64,000 nucleotides of DNA from Sphingomonas ginsengisoli An et al. 2013 (GTDB lineage: Bacteria; Pseudomonadota; Alphaproteobacteria; Sphingomonadales; Sphingomonadaceae), in contig NZ_CP045434.1 in the NCBI RefSeq assembly GCF_009363895.1, forward strand, positions 1,488,001-1,552,000. Direction: 5' to 3'. The notes under the pieces are model-generated. The model did not search any database, was not told where the DNA came from, and saw nothing but the letters and a program-made list of their open reading frames with translations. Shown here piece by piece: positions 1 through 8,752 of the stretch. A program made the position numbers and the translations under genes. Position 1 is the stretch's first letter; the number at the start of each line of letters is the position of its first letter.

Positions 1-184
1 GACGGCGCAGCACGCTCAATTGCTGCGCGCCGGCGGGACCGCGCGCGATCAGCTTGAGCCGCTGGTTGATGATGCGCCCTTCGCCGCGGCTGCGCGCAAT
101 CGCGCCGACCACCAGCTCGACCACCAGCAGCACGACCGCGAACACGCAGACCAGCAGCAGCGCTTTCAGCCAGACCGGGTTCAT
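1..184 (-). CDS. tadB: TadB-like Flp pilus inner-membrane protein, N-terminal part (runs off the window)
   Basis: Only the first 61 codons are inside the window, read leftwards from the ATG at 184. The peptide opens with [18 protein letters not shown], a single hydrophobic segment of about 20 residues, followed by a basic stretch ([15 protein letters not shown]). That matches the start of TadB/CpaG-type type II secretion F-domain proteins, which form the inner-membrane platform of Flp pili. The start codon overlaps the cpaF stop by four bases (ATGA), so the two are probably translationally coupled, and tadB directly after cpaF is the usual order. The F domain itself is not visible, so the family call rests on position and the first membrane segment. 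Confidence 0.72.
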   Translation of the reverse strand, partial: MNPVWLKALLLVCVFAVVLLVVELVVGAIARSRGEGRIINQRLKLIARGPAGAQQLSVLRR

Positions 185-1572
185 GCGTCGAGCTTCGCGT
201 CGGGGCGGAACAGGTCGTTCGACAGCGCCACGCCGTGGCTGGCGAGCAGGTCGAGGAAGCGCGGGCGGATGCCGGTCGCCTCGAACCGGCCGAGCACCTG
301 GCCGTCGCCGCCCATGCCGGTCTGCCGAAAGCGGAAGATCTCCTGCATGGTGATGATGTCGCCCTCGATTCCGGTCAGCTCGGCGACGCTAATCAGCCGG
401 CGGCGGCCGTCGGCGAGGCGGGCGACCTGGATGACGACATTGATCGCCGAGGCGACCTGCGCCCGCGCCGAGCGCGGCGGGATGTCGATTCCGCTCATCC
501 CGATCATCTGCTCGATCCGGCTCAGCGCATCGCGCGGAGTGTTGGCATGGACGGTGGTCATCGACCCGTCGTGGCCGGTGTTCATCGCCTGGAGCATGTC
601 GAACGCCTCGCCGGCGCGGACCTCGCCGATGATGATCCGATCGGGGCGCATGCGCAGCGCGTTCTTGAGCAGGTCGCGCTGGGTGATCTCGCCCTTGCCC
701 TCGATGTTCGACGGGCGGGTCTCGAGCCGGGCGACGTGGCTCTGCTGAAGCTGGAGCTCGGCCGAATCCTCGATCGTCACGATCCGCTCGCGCGCATCGA
801 TGAAGGCCGACATCGCGTTGAGCATGGTGGTCTTGCCCGAGCCGGTTCCGCCCGAGATGAGGACGTTGCGCCGCGCCGCGACGATCGCCTGCAGCACCTC
901 GGCGACCGCCGGCGGGACCGAGCCGATCGCGACCAGCCGCTCCATGCTGATCGGGACCTTGGCGAACTTGCGGATCGACAGCAAAGGCCCGTCGAGCGCG
1001 AGCGGCGGGACCACCGCGTTGACGCGGCTGCCGTCGGCCAGCCGCGCGTCGACCAGCGGCGAGGATTCGTCGATCCGGCGCCCGACGCCCGAGACGATCT
1101 TCTGGATGATGCGGAGGAGGTGGCGGTCGTCCTTGAACCGCACGGGGGTCAGTTCGAGCAGGCCGAAGCGCTCGACGAACACCCGGTTGGCACCATTGAC
1201 CAGGATGTCGGTGATCGTCGTGTCCTTGAGCAAAGGCTCGAGCGGGCCGAGGCCGAGCAGTTCGTCGAGGACGTCGGCGACCAGCTGCTTGCGCTCGATC
1301 TGGTTGAGCGCCTTGTCCTGCTTGTCGAGTTCCTCGCGGATGATGTCGCCAACCTCGGCCTCGATCTGGTCGCGGCTGAGGCTGTCGAGCAGCGACAGGT
1401 TGATGAGGCTGATGAGGCGCTGGTGAAGCTCGACCTTGAGGTCGGTGTTGACGTCGCGCTGGGCGAAGGCGCCGGCGTCGCCGACCGTCATCAGCCGCCG
1501 TTCCTCGAGGCTGACCTCGGGCCGCGGCTCGGCGGTGGCGGCGGCGACGTCGGACTTGCGGAATTGCCACAT
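181..1572 (-). CDS. cpaF: CpaF/TadA secretion ATPase
   Basis: 463 residues, the usual length for the hexameric cytoplasmic ATPase that powers Flp pilus assembly. The Walker A motif GGTGSGKT is at residues 241-248. It is followed by the Asp box ([11 protein letters not shown]), the Walker B region ([19 protein letters not shown]) and the His box ([14 protein letters not shown]), all typical of the VirB11/TadA branch. The first 100 residues form the family's helical N-terminal domain. It lies three bases after cpaE and overlaps tadB, inside the tad operon. All catalytic motifs are intact and the family assignment is secure. Confidence 0.96.
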   Translation of the reverse strand: MWQFRKSDVAAATAEPRPEVSLEERRLMTVGDAGAFAQRDVNTDLKVELHQRLISLINLSLLDSLSRDQIEAEVGDIIREELDKQDKALNQIERKQLVADVLDELLGLGPLEPLLKDTTITDILVNGANRVFVERFGLLELTPVRFKDDRHLLRIIQKIVSGVGRRIDESSPLVDARLADGSRVNAVVPPLALDGPLLSIRKFAKVPISMERLVAIGSVPPAVAEVLQAIVAARRNVLISGGTGSGKTTMLNAMSAFIDARERIVTIEDSAELQLQQSHVARLETRPSNIEGKGEITQRDLLKNALRMRPDRIIIGEVRAGEAFDMLQAMNTGHDGSMTTVHANTPRDALSRIEQMIGMSGIDIPPRSARAQVASAINVVIQVARLADGRRRLISVAELTGIEGDIITMQEIFRFRQTGMGGDGQVLGRFEATGIRPRFLDLLASHGVALSNDLFRPDAKLDA

Positions 1573-1575
1573 GGC

Positions 1576-2787
1576 TCAGCGCTCCCCGTCGAAGGCGGCG
1601 GCAAGCGCCGCGCGGATGACGTCGAGGTCCTTGCCGATCGCGCTCTTGCGGCGGACAGCGTCGATCGGGACGCCCTGCTGGAGCGCGGTCGAGAGGACGT
1701 CAGGATCGTCGCTGACAGTGAAGTCGATGGCGCGGCCGAGGACGCGTTCGACGTCGGCTTCCTTGAGCGGCTGCCCGCCGCCGAAGCGCTTGCGTACCGC
1801 GCGGTTGAGGATGAGCTGGAGCGGCACGTTGCCGAGGTCCTGCTCGGCGAGCAGGTCGAGCTGGCGGCGCGCACGGTTGAGCGCGGTGATGCTGAGCTCG
1901 GTCACCAGCAGCACCTTGTCGGCGCGCGCGATCAGCGACAGCGACCAGTTGGTCCAGTTGGCGGGAAGGTCGACGAATACCGTCGCATATTCGCGCACCG
2001 CGCGGTCGACGATGGCGAGCACCTGGTCGCTCGACAGCGCGTCGAGCGGGGTCAGCTGTGGCGGCGCGGCGATGATCCGGAGGCCGCTGGAGTGCTCGGC
2101 GGCGACCGAGCGCAGCAGCTGACCGTCGAGCCGCGGGCCCGCCTCGACCAGGTCGAGCACCGACAGCGGCGGCTTAAGCCCGAGCTGGAAGGCGGCGTCG
2201 CCGAACTGGACGTCGAAGTCGATCAGCGCGGTCGGGCCGCCCGCCGCGGCGGTGCGCGCGGCGAGCTGCGAGGCGAGCGCGGTGGCGCCGGCGCCGCCAT
2301 GGCTCTTGACGAACAGGACGAGGCGGCCGTGCGCAGTCGGCACCGGCACCGCGGCGCGCGGCGGCGCGGCGGTCGGCTCGGCGAGAATCTGGGTCACCGC
2401 GCTGGCGAGGTCGTCGGCGTTGAGCGGCAGCGGCAGGACGTCGCGCGCGCCGTTCTTGAGGAGGAAACGGAAGAGCGCGAGCGGCGGGTCGTACATTGCC
2501 GCGATGAGCGGCGTATCGGTCATCTCGGCGAGCTTGGTGAAGCGCTTGATCGACGCCGGATTGTCGCCGTTGACCTGGACCACCGCCACCGCCGCATGGC
2601 TGAGGTCGGACACGTCGATCCACTCGGTGACCGGGCACAGCGACAGGCTGAGCGGGAGGCCGGCGACCCGCTGGCCGAGCAATGCCCCGGCATCGCCCTC
2701 GACACCGCTCAGATAGAGGTGGAGCGACGCTTCCGGCCCCTGCGGGCGGAAACTGGCGCCAGTGCTCGGTTGATCCATCACGCCCAC
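1576..2787 (-). CDS. cpaE: CpaE/TadZ pilus localisation ATPase-like protein
   Basis: 403 residues. The N-terminal ~130 residues look like the degenerate receiver domain of TadZ proteins (IAAMYDPPLALFRFLLKNGARD). The rest is a MinD/ParA-type domain with FVKSHGGAGATALASQLA and ALIDFDVQFGDAAF. The P-loop has Ala where ParA/MinD proteins carry the second conserved lysine (GGAGAT rather than GGxGKT). In the family CpaE/TadZ is polar and places the secretion apparatus. Met4 (2778) is an alternative start. The gene sits 7 bp from the TadE-like gene upstream and 3 bp from cpaF downstream. Family is clear; how far ATP hydrolysis is retained is not. Confidence 0.93.
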   Translation of the reverse strand: MGVMDQPSTGASFRPQGPEASLHLYLSGVEGDAGALLGQRVAGLPLSLSLCPVTEWIDVSDLSHAAVAVVQVNGDNPASIKRFTKLAEMTDTPLIAAMYDPPLALFRFLLKNGARDVLPLPLNADDLASAVTQILAEPTAAPPRAAVPVPTAHGRLVLFVKSHGGAGATALASQLAARTAAAGGPTALIDFDVQFGDAAFQLGLKPPLSVLDLVEAGPRLDGQLLRSVAAEHSSGLRIIAAPPQLTPLDALSSDQVLAIVDRAVREYATVFVDLPANWTNWSLSLIARADKVLLVTELSITALNRARRQLDLLAEQDLGNVPLQLILNRAVRKRFGGGQPLKEADVERVLGRAIDFTVSDDPDVLSTALQQGVPIDAVRRKSAIGKDLDVIRAALAAAFDGER

Positions 2788-2794
2788 GGTTCGC

Positions 2795-3442
2795 CTAGAA
2801 GCTGGTGCTGCCGGACAGGTCTTCCGCCGGCAGGGTGGTTGAAACGAGCGGCAGCCGCAGGCTGGCGAACATGAAGGAGGTGATCACGGGCAGCGGCATC
2901 CCGGCCAGGGTCGCCGCGCCGCTGTTCTCGACCAGCTTGACGGTGACCATGGGCGAGATTTGCGGGCCGTTGGGATCGCCGGCGAAGCCGTTTCCCGAGC
3001 CGCGATATTCGACGACGATGTTGGCGGCGGTCAGCCCGGGCAGCGTCGCCTGCATCCGCGGCAGGAGCGAGTTGGTGAACACCGAGGTTGTGTCATAGGT
3101 CAGCGTGGCCGGACAGGGCGCGGTAACGCAGGTGCAGGCGGCCGAGGTGCAGCGGATCAGCCCGAGCGCCGCCGCCGGAATGCGATCGCCCTGGGTCAGG
3201 ACAGTCGAGCCGACCGTGGTGCCAATGTAGTTGGTGGAGCTGATCTCCTGGACCAGCGGGGTCGTCACCGCGGCGACGCGGGCGCCGACCTGGGTCGCCT
3301 TCTCGGCTTCGTTGACGGTCCACAGATAGCGGCCGGTGTCGATCATCCCGAACAGGACGATCAGCAACGGGGTCAGCACCAGCGCGAATTCGGCGGCGCC
3401 GGAGCCGTTCTCGTCACGATACAGAGCGCGGCGGCTCACCAT
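2795..3442 (-). CDS. TadE/TadF-like pseudopilin
   Basis: 215 residues. The N-terminus has the TadE signature: a short basic leader, then NGSGAAEFALVLTPLLIVLFGMIDTG, where a Glu lies at the start of one hydrophobic helix as in prepilin-like proteins processed by TadV/CpaA. The C-terminal ~170 residues are predicted extracytoplasmic and have a Cys-rich patch (CTSAACTCVTAPC), so disulphides are possible. The start overlaps the preceding TadE-like gene by 7 bp. In Tad systems these minor pilins act in pilus assembly outside the inner membrane. Whether it is the TadE or the TadF orthologue cannot be settled from one sequence. Confidence 0.85.
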   Translation of the reverse strand: MVSRRALYRDENGSGAAEFALVLTPLLIVLFGMIDTGRYLWTVNEAEKATQVGARVAAVTTPLVQEISSTNYIGTTVGSTVLTQGDRIPAAALGLIRCTSAACTCVTAPCPATLTYDTTSVFTNSLLPRMQATLPGLTAANIVVEYRGSGNGFAGDPNGPQISPMVTVKLVENSGAATLAGMPLPVITSFMFASLRLPLVSTTLPAEDLSGSTSF

Positions 3443-3969
3443 CCGATCACCGCCGCCTGCTGGGTGGCATTGAGATTATAGCTCGAGTTGGTCAGGCCGA
3501 GTGTGCCGAGGACCGATTGGTAGGGGACTTGCGCGGTGACGGTCACTACCGGCGCGCCGATCACGGTGCCGGCGGCGTTCTTCACATTGGCGTAAAAGCC
3601 GCCGAGGTTGGTCGTCCCGGCGGTGGTGCTGCAGGCGACCGACATCGAGAAGCCGCTGTCGCTCCATCTGTTGAGCCGGTCGCTGCCACCCGACAGCACG
3701 CCCTGGCGAACGATCGTCCGCGTGTTGGTGTAGATGCTGCCAAGGTCGGTGCTGGTGGTCGACGCGCATTTGGTGAAGGAATTGATGTCCTGCCGCGCGG
3801 CGAACCGGGCGCCGTCGCGCACCGCCTTCACCAATATATGCTCGTTGTAGAAATAATTACCCAGCTCGGCCGCGCCGAAGATCAGCGCGGTGAAGATCGG
3901 CAGGCACAGCACGAACTCGGCCGCGGCGGCACCGGAGCGATCCCCGAGCAAGGCGCGCAGCGCCCTCAT
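3436..3969 (-). CDS. TadE-like pseudopilin
   Basis: 177 residues from the ATG at 3969; the frame is open further upstream, but that extension is antisense-like Arg/His-rich sequence inside the preceding gene. The protein starts MRALRALLGDRSGAAAAEFV and continues into a hydrophobic helix (LCLPIFTALIFGAAELGNYF), the AAEF-plus-helix arrangement of TadE minor pilins. The remainder is a polar extracytoplasmic domain with two cysteines. Its start overlaps the stop of the upstream TadG-like gene by one base (TGATG), and its end overlaps the next gene by 7 bp, so the three are very likely coupled. Confidence 0.86.
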   Translation of the reverse strand: MRALRALLGDRSGAAAAEFVLCLPIFTALIFGAAELGNYFYNEHILVKAVRDGARFAARQDINSFTKCASTTSTDLGSIYTNTRTIVRQGVLSGGSDRLNRWSDSGFSMSVACSTTAGTTNLGGFYANVKNAAGTVIGAPVVTVTAQVPYQSVLGTLGLTNSSYNLNATQQAAVIGW

Positions 3970-5603
3970 CAGCGCACCAGGTACGGCACGTCGCGGCGCA
4001 CCGTCTGGGCGGTCTGGGTCGCGGTGCCGGTGCCGTGGGTCTTGCCGATGACCTCCATGTAGATGGAGTCCTTGAGCGCGCCGTTGCCGCGCGCGTCGAC
4101 GGTCGGCTCGACCAGGAACATATCGACCCAGTCGCCGATGACCGCCGCCTTGGACGATCCCGACAGCGACGCGCAATTGGTCACCACCGCGACCGAGAGC
4201 ACCCGGCGGTCGGTCCCCGGCGTGATCGAGCCGCTGCTGCAGACCGGACCCTTATACTGCTTGTCGTTGCCGCTGCCCGTGGCCGTGGTGACGGTGTTGG
4301 CGAGCTCATATTGATAGGTCTGGTAGCGGGTCATGGTGGCCCAGCCGGTCGGCTTGGTCGCCCCGGGGTGGACCGTGTCCCAATAGTCCTGGCGGGCCCA
4401 GTTGCCGTCGCCATATTTGTTGGTCTGATAGGCTTTACCTGACGTGCCGTTCACCAGGCTGCAGGCGCGGTTGTAGCTGGTGTAGTGGCAATTATCGCGC
4501 GGCAGTCCCATCCCGCTGATCGTGCTGTCGAGGCGGGTGGTCGAGGTTTGGGCGGCGTTGTAGGCGACCGGCGCGAATTCGGCCCCGCCGCTCAGCAAGT
4601 GCCAGCCCTGGTTGTTGCTGGTGAGCTTACAGCCATTGCCGTTGGTCGAGGTATCGCTCTTGAACACGTCCTTGATGACGTTGCTCGCCGCGGGGCAGTT
4701 GCCGCTGAAGCAGGTCGACAAGGTGGTGCCGTTGCCGCTCGAGAAATCGTAGATGTCGAAACGGGTGTTGATCGCGTCATAGACGCCCTGCGGATTGCCG
4801 GTCGTGACGTTCGAGCCGCTCGGCTGGAAGCAGTTGAAATTGAGGGTCTGCGAGGCGAGCGCGTAGATGAGGTCGCTGTTCTTGCCCGACCCGACATCGA
4901 GGAAGCCGAAGTCGCCCGGTCCCCAAGCGGTGTTGCTCGAACTGGTGCCGCTGCGGTCGTTGCCGTGGCCGGTGACCTGCACGCCAACGCCCTTCAATGT
5001 ATCGGCGTTGAAGGGCTGTCCCGGGATGGGGTTGCAGATCATCAGCGGCGGGACCTTGCAGATCGCCGAAGCGAGGCCGGCCGTGGCCGCCGCATTGATG
5101 ATGCCCGAATTGGACGCGCCGACGATCGGCGTGAAGGCGTAGACCGCCTGGCGGCCGGTCACCTCGACCTTGACATAATTCGCTGCGGCGTCGGTCTGGC
5201 CGGTGCCATTGGCGCTCGCCGAGAAGCCGTTGGTGTCGGCCTCCGCATCGGACTTCGACCCGTAGAAGGTGACCCGCGCGACGGTGTTGTTGTTGGCGTC
5301 GGTGGTCGACTGGCCGGTGGCGATGGCGACTCCGCCGCCGTCGTTGCCGAACAGGGTCCGATTGGCGAGCAGGCTTTGCGCGACCGCCACGGCGCGGCCG
5401 CGCGATCCAGTGGTGCCGTCGAGCTGGGTCGCGGCGGCGAGCGCGGCCTGGTCGGCGGCCTGTTGCAATTCGGTGTCGAGCGAGGCCAAGCGGGCATAGT
5501 CGAAGGCGATCCCGCCAGCGCCGATCAGCGCGAACAGGCTGAGTGCCACCAGCGGGGCGACACTCGCCTCGTCAGCTCCGGCAATGGCCTGTCGCGCCCG
5601 CAT
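3969..5603 (-). CDS. TadG-like Flp pilus assembly protein
   Basis: 544 residues. The N-terminus, VAPLVALSLFALIGAGGIAF followed by DYARLASLDTELQQAADQAALAAA, is the hallmark TadG segment: one membrane helix followed by the Asp-Tyr-Ala and Gln-Ala-Ala-Asp motif. The long C-terminal part is rich in Asn, Thr, Ser and Gly, contains several Cys, and is expected to be extracytoplasmic. TadG proteins are accessory envelope components of Flp pili. The base composition is slightly less GC-rich than the neighbours because of the Asn/Thr content. Function beyond the family level is not visible. Confidence 0.87.
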   Translation of the reverse strand: MRARQAIAGADEASVAPLVALSLFALIGAGGIAFDYARLASLDTELQQAADQAALAAATQLDGTTGSRGRAVAVAQSLLANRTLFGNDGGGVAIATGQSTTDANNNTVARVTFYGSKSDAEADTNGFSASANGTGQTDAAANYVKVEVTGRQAVYAFTPIVGASNSGIINAAATAGLASAICKVPPLMICNPIPGQPFNADTLKGVGVQVTGHGNDRSGTSSSNTAWGPGDFGFLDVGSGKNSDLIYALASQTLNFNCFQPSGSNVTTGNPQGVYDAINTRFDIYDFSSGNGTTLSTCFSGNCPAASNVIKDVFKSDTSTNGNGCKLTSNNQGWHLLSGGAEFAPVAYNAAQTSTTRLDSTISGMGLPRDNCHYTSYNRACSLVNGTSGKAYQTNKYGDGNWARQDYWDTVHPGATKPTGWATMTRYQTYQYELANTVTTATGSGNDKQYKGPVCSSGSITPGTDRRVLSVAVVTNCASLSGSSKAAVIGDWVDMFLVEPTVDARGNGALKDSIYMEVIGKTHGTGTATQTAQTVRRDVPYLVR

Positions 5604-5612
5604 CGTTCATCC

Positions 5613-5930
5613 TCACCTCGGACCCGCGCCCGAGCCTGACCCTGAGCTCGACCCCGAGCTGCCGCCGCTCGATTGGGTGCTATCGGTCTGCGGCTCCTTG
5701 ACCTTGTCGGTCCGCAACCGCTTCACCGCCGCCGCGCCCATGTCGCCCCGCGCGCCGGCCTGGACCGCGCTCGCCGGGTAAACCGGGTCGGGGTCGTTGA
5801 CCTGGATCGCGGCGTTATATTTGACTGCCTCGCCGAAGTCGGCGCCGAGGTGCGGCGCCTCGGGCGAGGTGCTGCACCCCGCGAGCATCAGCGGCGCCAG
5901 CAGCAGCGCGAGCCGCGCCTTAGAGGTCAT
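5613..5930 (-). CDS. small Tad-locus lipoprotein
   Basis: 105 residues from the ATG at 5930; an ATG two codons upstream (5936) is equally possible, and both overlap the end of cpaC. The lipobox LAGC follows a hydrophobic leader (ARLALLLAPLMLAGCSTSPE), so the mature protein should be a lipid-anchored polypeptide of about 85 residues. It ends in a low-complexity Ser/Gly tail (SSGGSSGSSSGSGSG). CpaD, the usual lipoprotein at this place, is about twice as long, so this may be a reduced CpaD equivalent or a different secretin-associated lipoprotein (pilotin-like). Position directly after the secretin supports an outer-membrane role. Confidence 0.75.
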   Translation of the reverse strand: MTSKARLALLLAPLMLAGCSTSPEAPHLGADFGEAVKYNAAIQVNDPDPVYPASAVQAGARGDMGAAAVKRLRTDKVKEPQTDSTQSSGGSSGSSSGSGSGAGPR

Positions 5931-7476
5931 GGCCATAGTCCTTCTCGAAGCCGACCGGGCCGGCCGCCGCGGTGCCGCTGGCGCCAGCCGCTGCCGGAGC
6001 CGCCGACGCACCAGGCGGTGGCGGCGGTGGCGGCGGTGGGGCGAGGGTCGGCTGGTGACCGACATAGGGACCGCGGAACAGCGGCGAGCCGATCGGCACC
6101 CCGGTGTCGGTCCGCCCGAGCAGGAACTCGTCGGCCTCGTTGGGCGGCTTGGCGGTGTCGGTCGGCAGCTTGAGCGCCGCGGCGCGAACCGGATGCACCA
6201 GGCGCGGGGTGACGATGATCACCAGCTCGGTCTCCTCGCGCTGGAAGCCGTTGGAGCGGAACAGCGCGCCGATGATGGGGAGCGAGCCGAGCAGCGGCAA
6301 TTGGCGGACCGTGCTCTGGAAATCCTGGCGGAGCAGGCCGGCCATGGCGAAGCTTTCGCCGTCGCGCAGCTCGACAGTAGTCTTGGCGCGCCGCGTCTGC
6401 AGGCCGGGGATGCGCAGGTTGTTGATCACCACCGAGGCGGTCGGGTCGATCGAGCTGACTTCCGGCGCGACGACGAGGTTGATCATCCCGTCGGCGAGCA
6501 CCGTCGGGGTGAAGGCGAGGCTGACGCCGAACTGCTTATATTCGACCGTGATCGCCGGGGCATTGCCGGTCGTGCCGCCGCTGTTGCCACTGCTCTGCGC
6601 GACGGGGATCGGGAATTCGCCACCGGCGAGGAAGCTGGCGGTCTGCCCCGACAAGGCGACGAGGTTGGGCTCAGCGAGCGTGGTCAGCGAGCCGTTGCGC
6701 TCAAGCGCATCGAGGGTGGCGTCGAAGGTCCCGCCGAGGATCTTGAAGGTCCGCGAGAGGATGCCGAAGCTGTCGACGATCGCGCCGAGACCGTAGGTTC
6801 TCAGACCGGTGGAATCGGTGGTCAGGCTGGCGCCGCCGCCGATCACGCCCTGGAAGCCGTGGCTGCCGCCGCCCTGGACGCCGAGACCGACGCCGATCTG
6901 CTTGAGCGCCGAGCGCTTCACCTCGGAGAAGCGGACCTCGAGCATCACCTGCTGCGACGAGCCCAGCGAGAGCATGTTGACGACCTTGCCGGGGGCGTAG
7001 GTCTCGGCGAGCTGGACGGCCTTGTCGGCGGCGTCGGCGCTGGCGACGGTGCCGTCGAGCACGATCGCATCGTTGCTCAGCCGCGCGCCGACCCGGTCGC
7101 CGGGCATCAGCTCGGACAGTTGGCGGCGCAGGCCGATCACGTCGGGCCCGACCGCGACGTCGATCACCGCAATCAGCGCGTTGTTGCGGCCGTAGAGCGT
7201 GAGGCTGGTGGTGCCGGTCTTCTTGCCGAGCACGTAGAGCGACTGGCTGGAGAGCGGGAGGACATCGGCGATCTCGGGATTGCCGATCAGCGCGCGGACG
7301 TAGGGCCTGTCCGAGCGGATCACCTGGCTCTTGTTGACCGGCACCGCGAGCTCACCGGCGCGGACGCCGTCGGACACGGTGATGCCGGCCACCTGCGCGG
7401 CTGCGCCCTGCGGCGTCGCCGCCAGCGCGAGCGCCAGCGCCAGCGCGCTGGCGACCTTGAAGCGATTATCCCCCAT
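5920..7476 (-). CDS. cpaC: CpaC/RcpA secretin of the Flp pilus
   Basis: 518 residues from the ATG at 7476, chosen because it gives a clean signal peptide (FKVASALALALALAATPQGA then AAAQ) and overlaps the cpaB stop by 11 bp. An N-terminal BON/N0-like region contains VLGKKTGTTSLTLYG, typical of RcpA. The secretin core follows, with the VPVAQ/GGEFPIPV region and the C-terminal LPLLGSLPIIGALFRSNGFQ and ELVIIVTPRLV motifs. It should form the outer-membrane channel for the pilus. After the secretin domain there is a Pro-rich linker with nine consecutive prolines and a short tail that varies in homologues. The lipoprotein gene begins inside the last codons. Confidence 0.95.
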   Translation of the reverse strand: MGDNRFKVASALALALALAATPQGAAAQVAGITVSDGVRAGELAVPVNKSQVIRSDRPYVRALIGNPEIADVLPLSSQSLYVLGKKTGTTSLTLYGRNNALIAVIDVAVGPDVIGLRRQLSELMPGDRVGARLSNDAIVLDGTVASADAADKAVQLAETYAPGKVVNMLSLGSSQQVMLEVRFSEVKRSALKQIGVGLGVQGGGSHGFQGVIGGGASLTTDSTGLRTYGLGAIVDSFGILSRTFKILGGTFDATLDALERNGSLTTLAEPNLVALSGQTASFLAGGEFPIPVAQSSGNSGGTTGNAPAITVEYKQFGVSLAFTPTVLADGMINLVVAPEVSSIDPTASVVINNLRIPGLQTRRAKTTVELRDGESFAMAGLLRQDFQSTVRQLPLLGSLPIIGALFRSNGFQREETELVIIVTPRLVHPVRAAALKLPTDTAKPPNEADEFLLGRTDTGVPIGSPLFRGPYVGHQPTLAPPPPPPPPPGASAAPAAAGASGTAAAGPVGFEKDYGHDL

Positions 7477-8371
7477 AGGTCCCCACCTGATAAGTGTTCT
7501 GGGTCGTCCCCCTGACGACCTCCACGCTCGTTCCGCTGGGTTGCAGCGCCGCCGGCGCCGCGCGCCGCACCGGCGCGGCAGCACGGCGGACGACCGGCGC
7601 CGCGCTGCGCGGCGCGCTTGCCGCCACGGCGGCCGGACGCCAGCCCGGGCCGTGGGTGATGCCGTAGCGCAAGTCGTTGAGGCTGACGGTCTGGATCGCG
7701 GTCATGTCCTGGTCGGCGCCAGGCTTGCGAAGCACCAAACCGAGCGTCCCCGCCTCCTGCGCCAGCGCCAGTTTCTGCGCCTCGAGCGGATCGACCTCGA
7801 GCGTCGCGGTGCGCGCGACGTTGGGCTTGCCGTCGGGATTGTTGGCCTGCTGGTCGGTTGCCAGCACGCGCACGTTCTGCAGCAGCACGTCGGTCGCTTG
7901 CTGCGCGCTGTTGGCGATGTTGCGGGTGATCAGCACATCGACCGTGTCGTTGGGCTGGACGAAGCCGGCGACCCCGGAGACGTCGTTGATGCGCACCGAC
8001 ACCGCGCGCTTGCCGTCGGCCAGGAGGGCCGCGATCGACGCGCCCTGCCCCTTGCCGGTGATCTTGTCCGCGAGAATGGGTTCGTTGATTGCCATTGGAC
8101 GCAGCGCGACGCGCTTGGCGCCCGGCGTCAGCAGATCGGCGTTCTGGCTGAAGCTGCCGACCGGAACCGCATTGGCGGGGAAGTCGACGAACTTGACCTT
8201 GTCGGGAGTGAGCTCGCTGCCGTAGTTTAGCGGCACCGCGGCAACCGCCACGCGGGTCATCACCTGCTCGTTCTTGCGCTGGGTCGCGGTCAGGAAACTG
8301 TTCGCGAGATAGACCGCGATCAGCCCGATGAAGATGGCCGCCCCAAGTGCAATCAGTGATTGCTGCCGCAT
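7466..8371 (-). CDS. cpaB: CpaB/RcpC Flp pilus assembly protein
   Basis: 301 residues. One N-terminal membrane helix (LIALGAAIFIGLIAVYLANS) is followed by a SAF-type domain (VAAVPLNYGSELTPDKVKF) and the RcpC/CpaB domain with GFVQPNDTVDVLITRN. The C-terminal 60 residues are Ala/Pro/Arg-rich linker. CpaB proteins are periplasmic partners of the secretin. It is the first large gene after the two pilins, with an 85-bp spacer containing a strong stem-loop, and overlaps cpaC by 11 bp. Confidence 0.93.
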   Translation of the reverse strand: MRQQSLIALGAAIFIGLIAVYLANSFLTATQRKNEQVMTRVAVAAVPLNYGSELTPDKVKFVDFPANAVPVGSFSQNADLLTPGAKRVALRPMAINEPILADKITGKGQGASIAALLADGKRAVSVRINDVSGVAGFVQPNDTVDVLITRNIANSAQQATDVLLQNVRVLATDQQANNPDGKPNVARTATLEVDPLEAQKLALAQEAGTLGLVLRKPGADQDMTAIQTVSLNDLRYGITHGPGWRPAAVAASAPRSAAPVVRRAAAPVRRAAPAALQPSGTSVEVVRGTTQNTYQVGTYGG

Positions 8372-8412
8372 CCGCTTATCCCCCGCTCAAACGACATCGC
8401 TCAGATCGTTGA

Positions 8413-8444
8413 GGGTTCGCCGGCGCCTAGCGACCGGCGAACCC
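8413..8444 (-). terminator. stem-loop between the second Flp pilin and cpaB
   Basis: A perfect 11-bp inverted repeat, GGGTTCGCCGG (8413-8423) and CCGGCGAACCC (8434-8444), with a 10-nt loop, lies 12 bp after the pilin stop. There is no T-run after the stem on the minus strand, so a classic intrinsic terminator is unlikely. Such structures after major pilin genes usually act as attenuators or 3-prime mRNA stabilisers that keep pilin mRNA above that of the assembly genes. That role is inferred. Confidence 0.6.
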
Positions 8445-8456
8445 CTGACGATCGGC

Positions 8457-8678
8457 TCAGCTCGCTGCGGCGGTGGTCGCGCAGGCCGCAGTCGCCGACG
8501 AGCCGACGGCGGGCGGGTTGTCGATGCAGTTCGTCGCCCGGCCCATCGCGCCGGCGATCGAGTTGCCCAGCGTCACCGCGGCGACGGCGATGCCGGTGCC
8601 GACGATGGCGAGGATGAGTGCATATTCGGCGGCCGAGGCCCCGGCCTCATCCTTCATCATTTTCACGAACGTGTTCAT
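8457..8678 (-). CDS. flp: Flp-family type IVb pilin
   Basis: 73 residues. The class IVb prepilin signature is clear: a short leader ending in Gly (MMKDEAG), then ASAAEYALILAIVGTGIAVA with the required Glu-Tyr pair, so cleavage is expected after the Gly. The mature pilin is a single hydrophobic helix with a short Ala-rich tail carrying two cysteines (NCIDN and AACAT). It is nearly identical to the neighbouring pilin over the helix. It is the second gene of the operon and is bracketed by stem-loops on both sides. Confidence 0.95.
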   Translation of the reverse strand: MNTFVKMMKDEAGASAAEYALILAIVGTGIAVAAVTLGNSIAGAMGRATNCIDNPPAVGSSATAACATTAAAS

Positions 8679-8710
8679 GGCGAGTTCCTCTTGTTCCGAG
8701 TGAAACCGAC

Positions 8711-8737
8711 CGCCGCCCTCACGCCAGGAGGGCGGCG
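8711..8737 (-). terminator. stem-loop between the two Flp pilin genes
   Basis: A perfect 10-bp inverted repeat, CGCCGCCCTC (8711-8720) and GAGGGCGGCG (8728-8737), with a 7-nt loop, lies 15 bp after the stop of the first pilin and 32 bp before the start of the second. No U-tract follows on the minus strand. It probably modulates transcript levels or stability between the duplicated pilins. The structure is read directly; the role is inferred. Confidence 0.6.
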
Positions 8738-8752
8738 TGGTGGCAACTTGCC

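Noticed and set aside
235..2874. 879-codon open frame on the plus strand, antisense to cpaF and cpaE
   Set aside because: Composition is dominated by Arg, Asp, Glu, Ala and Val repeats typical of a GC-rich shadow frame; both antisense genes have intact catalytic motifs.
6010..6060. GGC/GGT-rich run as a repeat element
   Set aside because: It is the polyproline linker in the coding sequence of the secretin.
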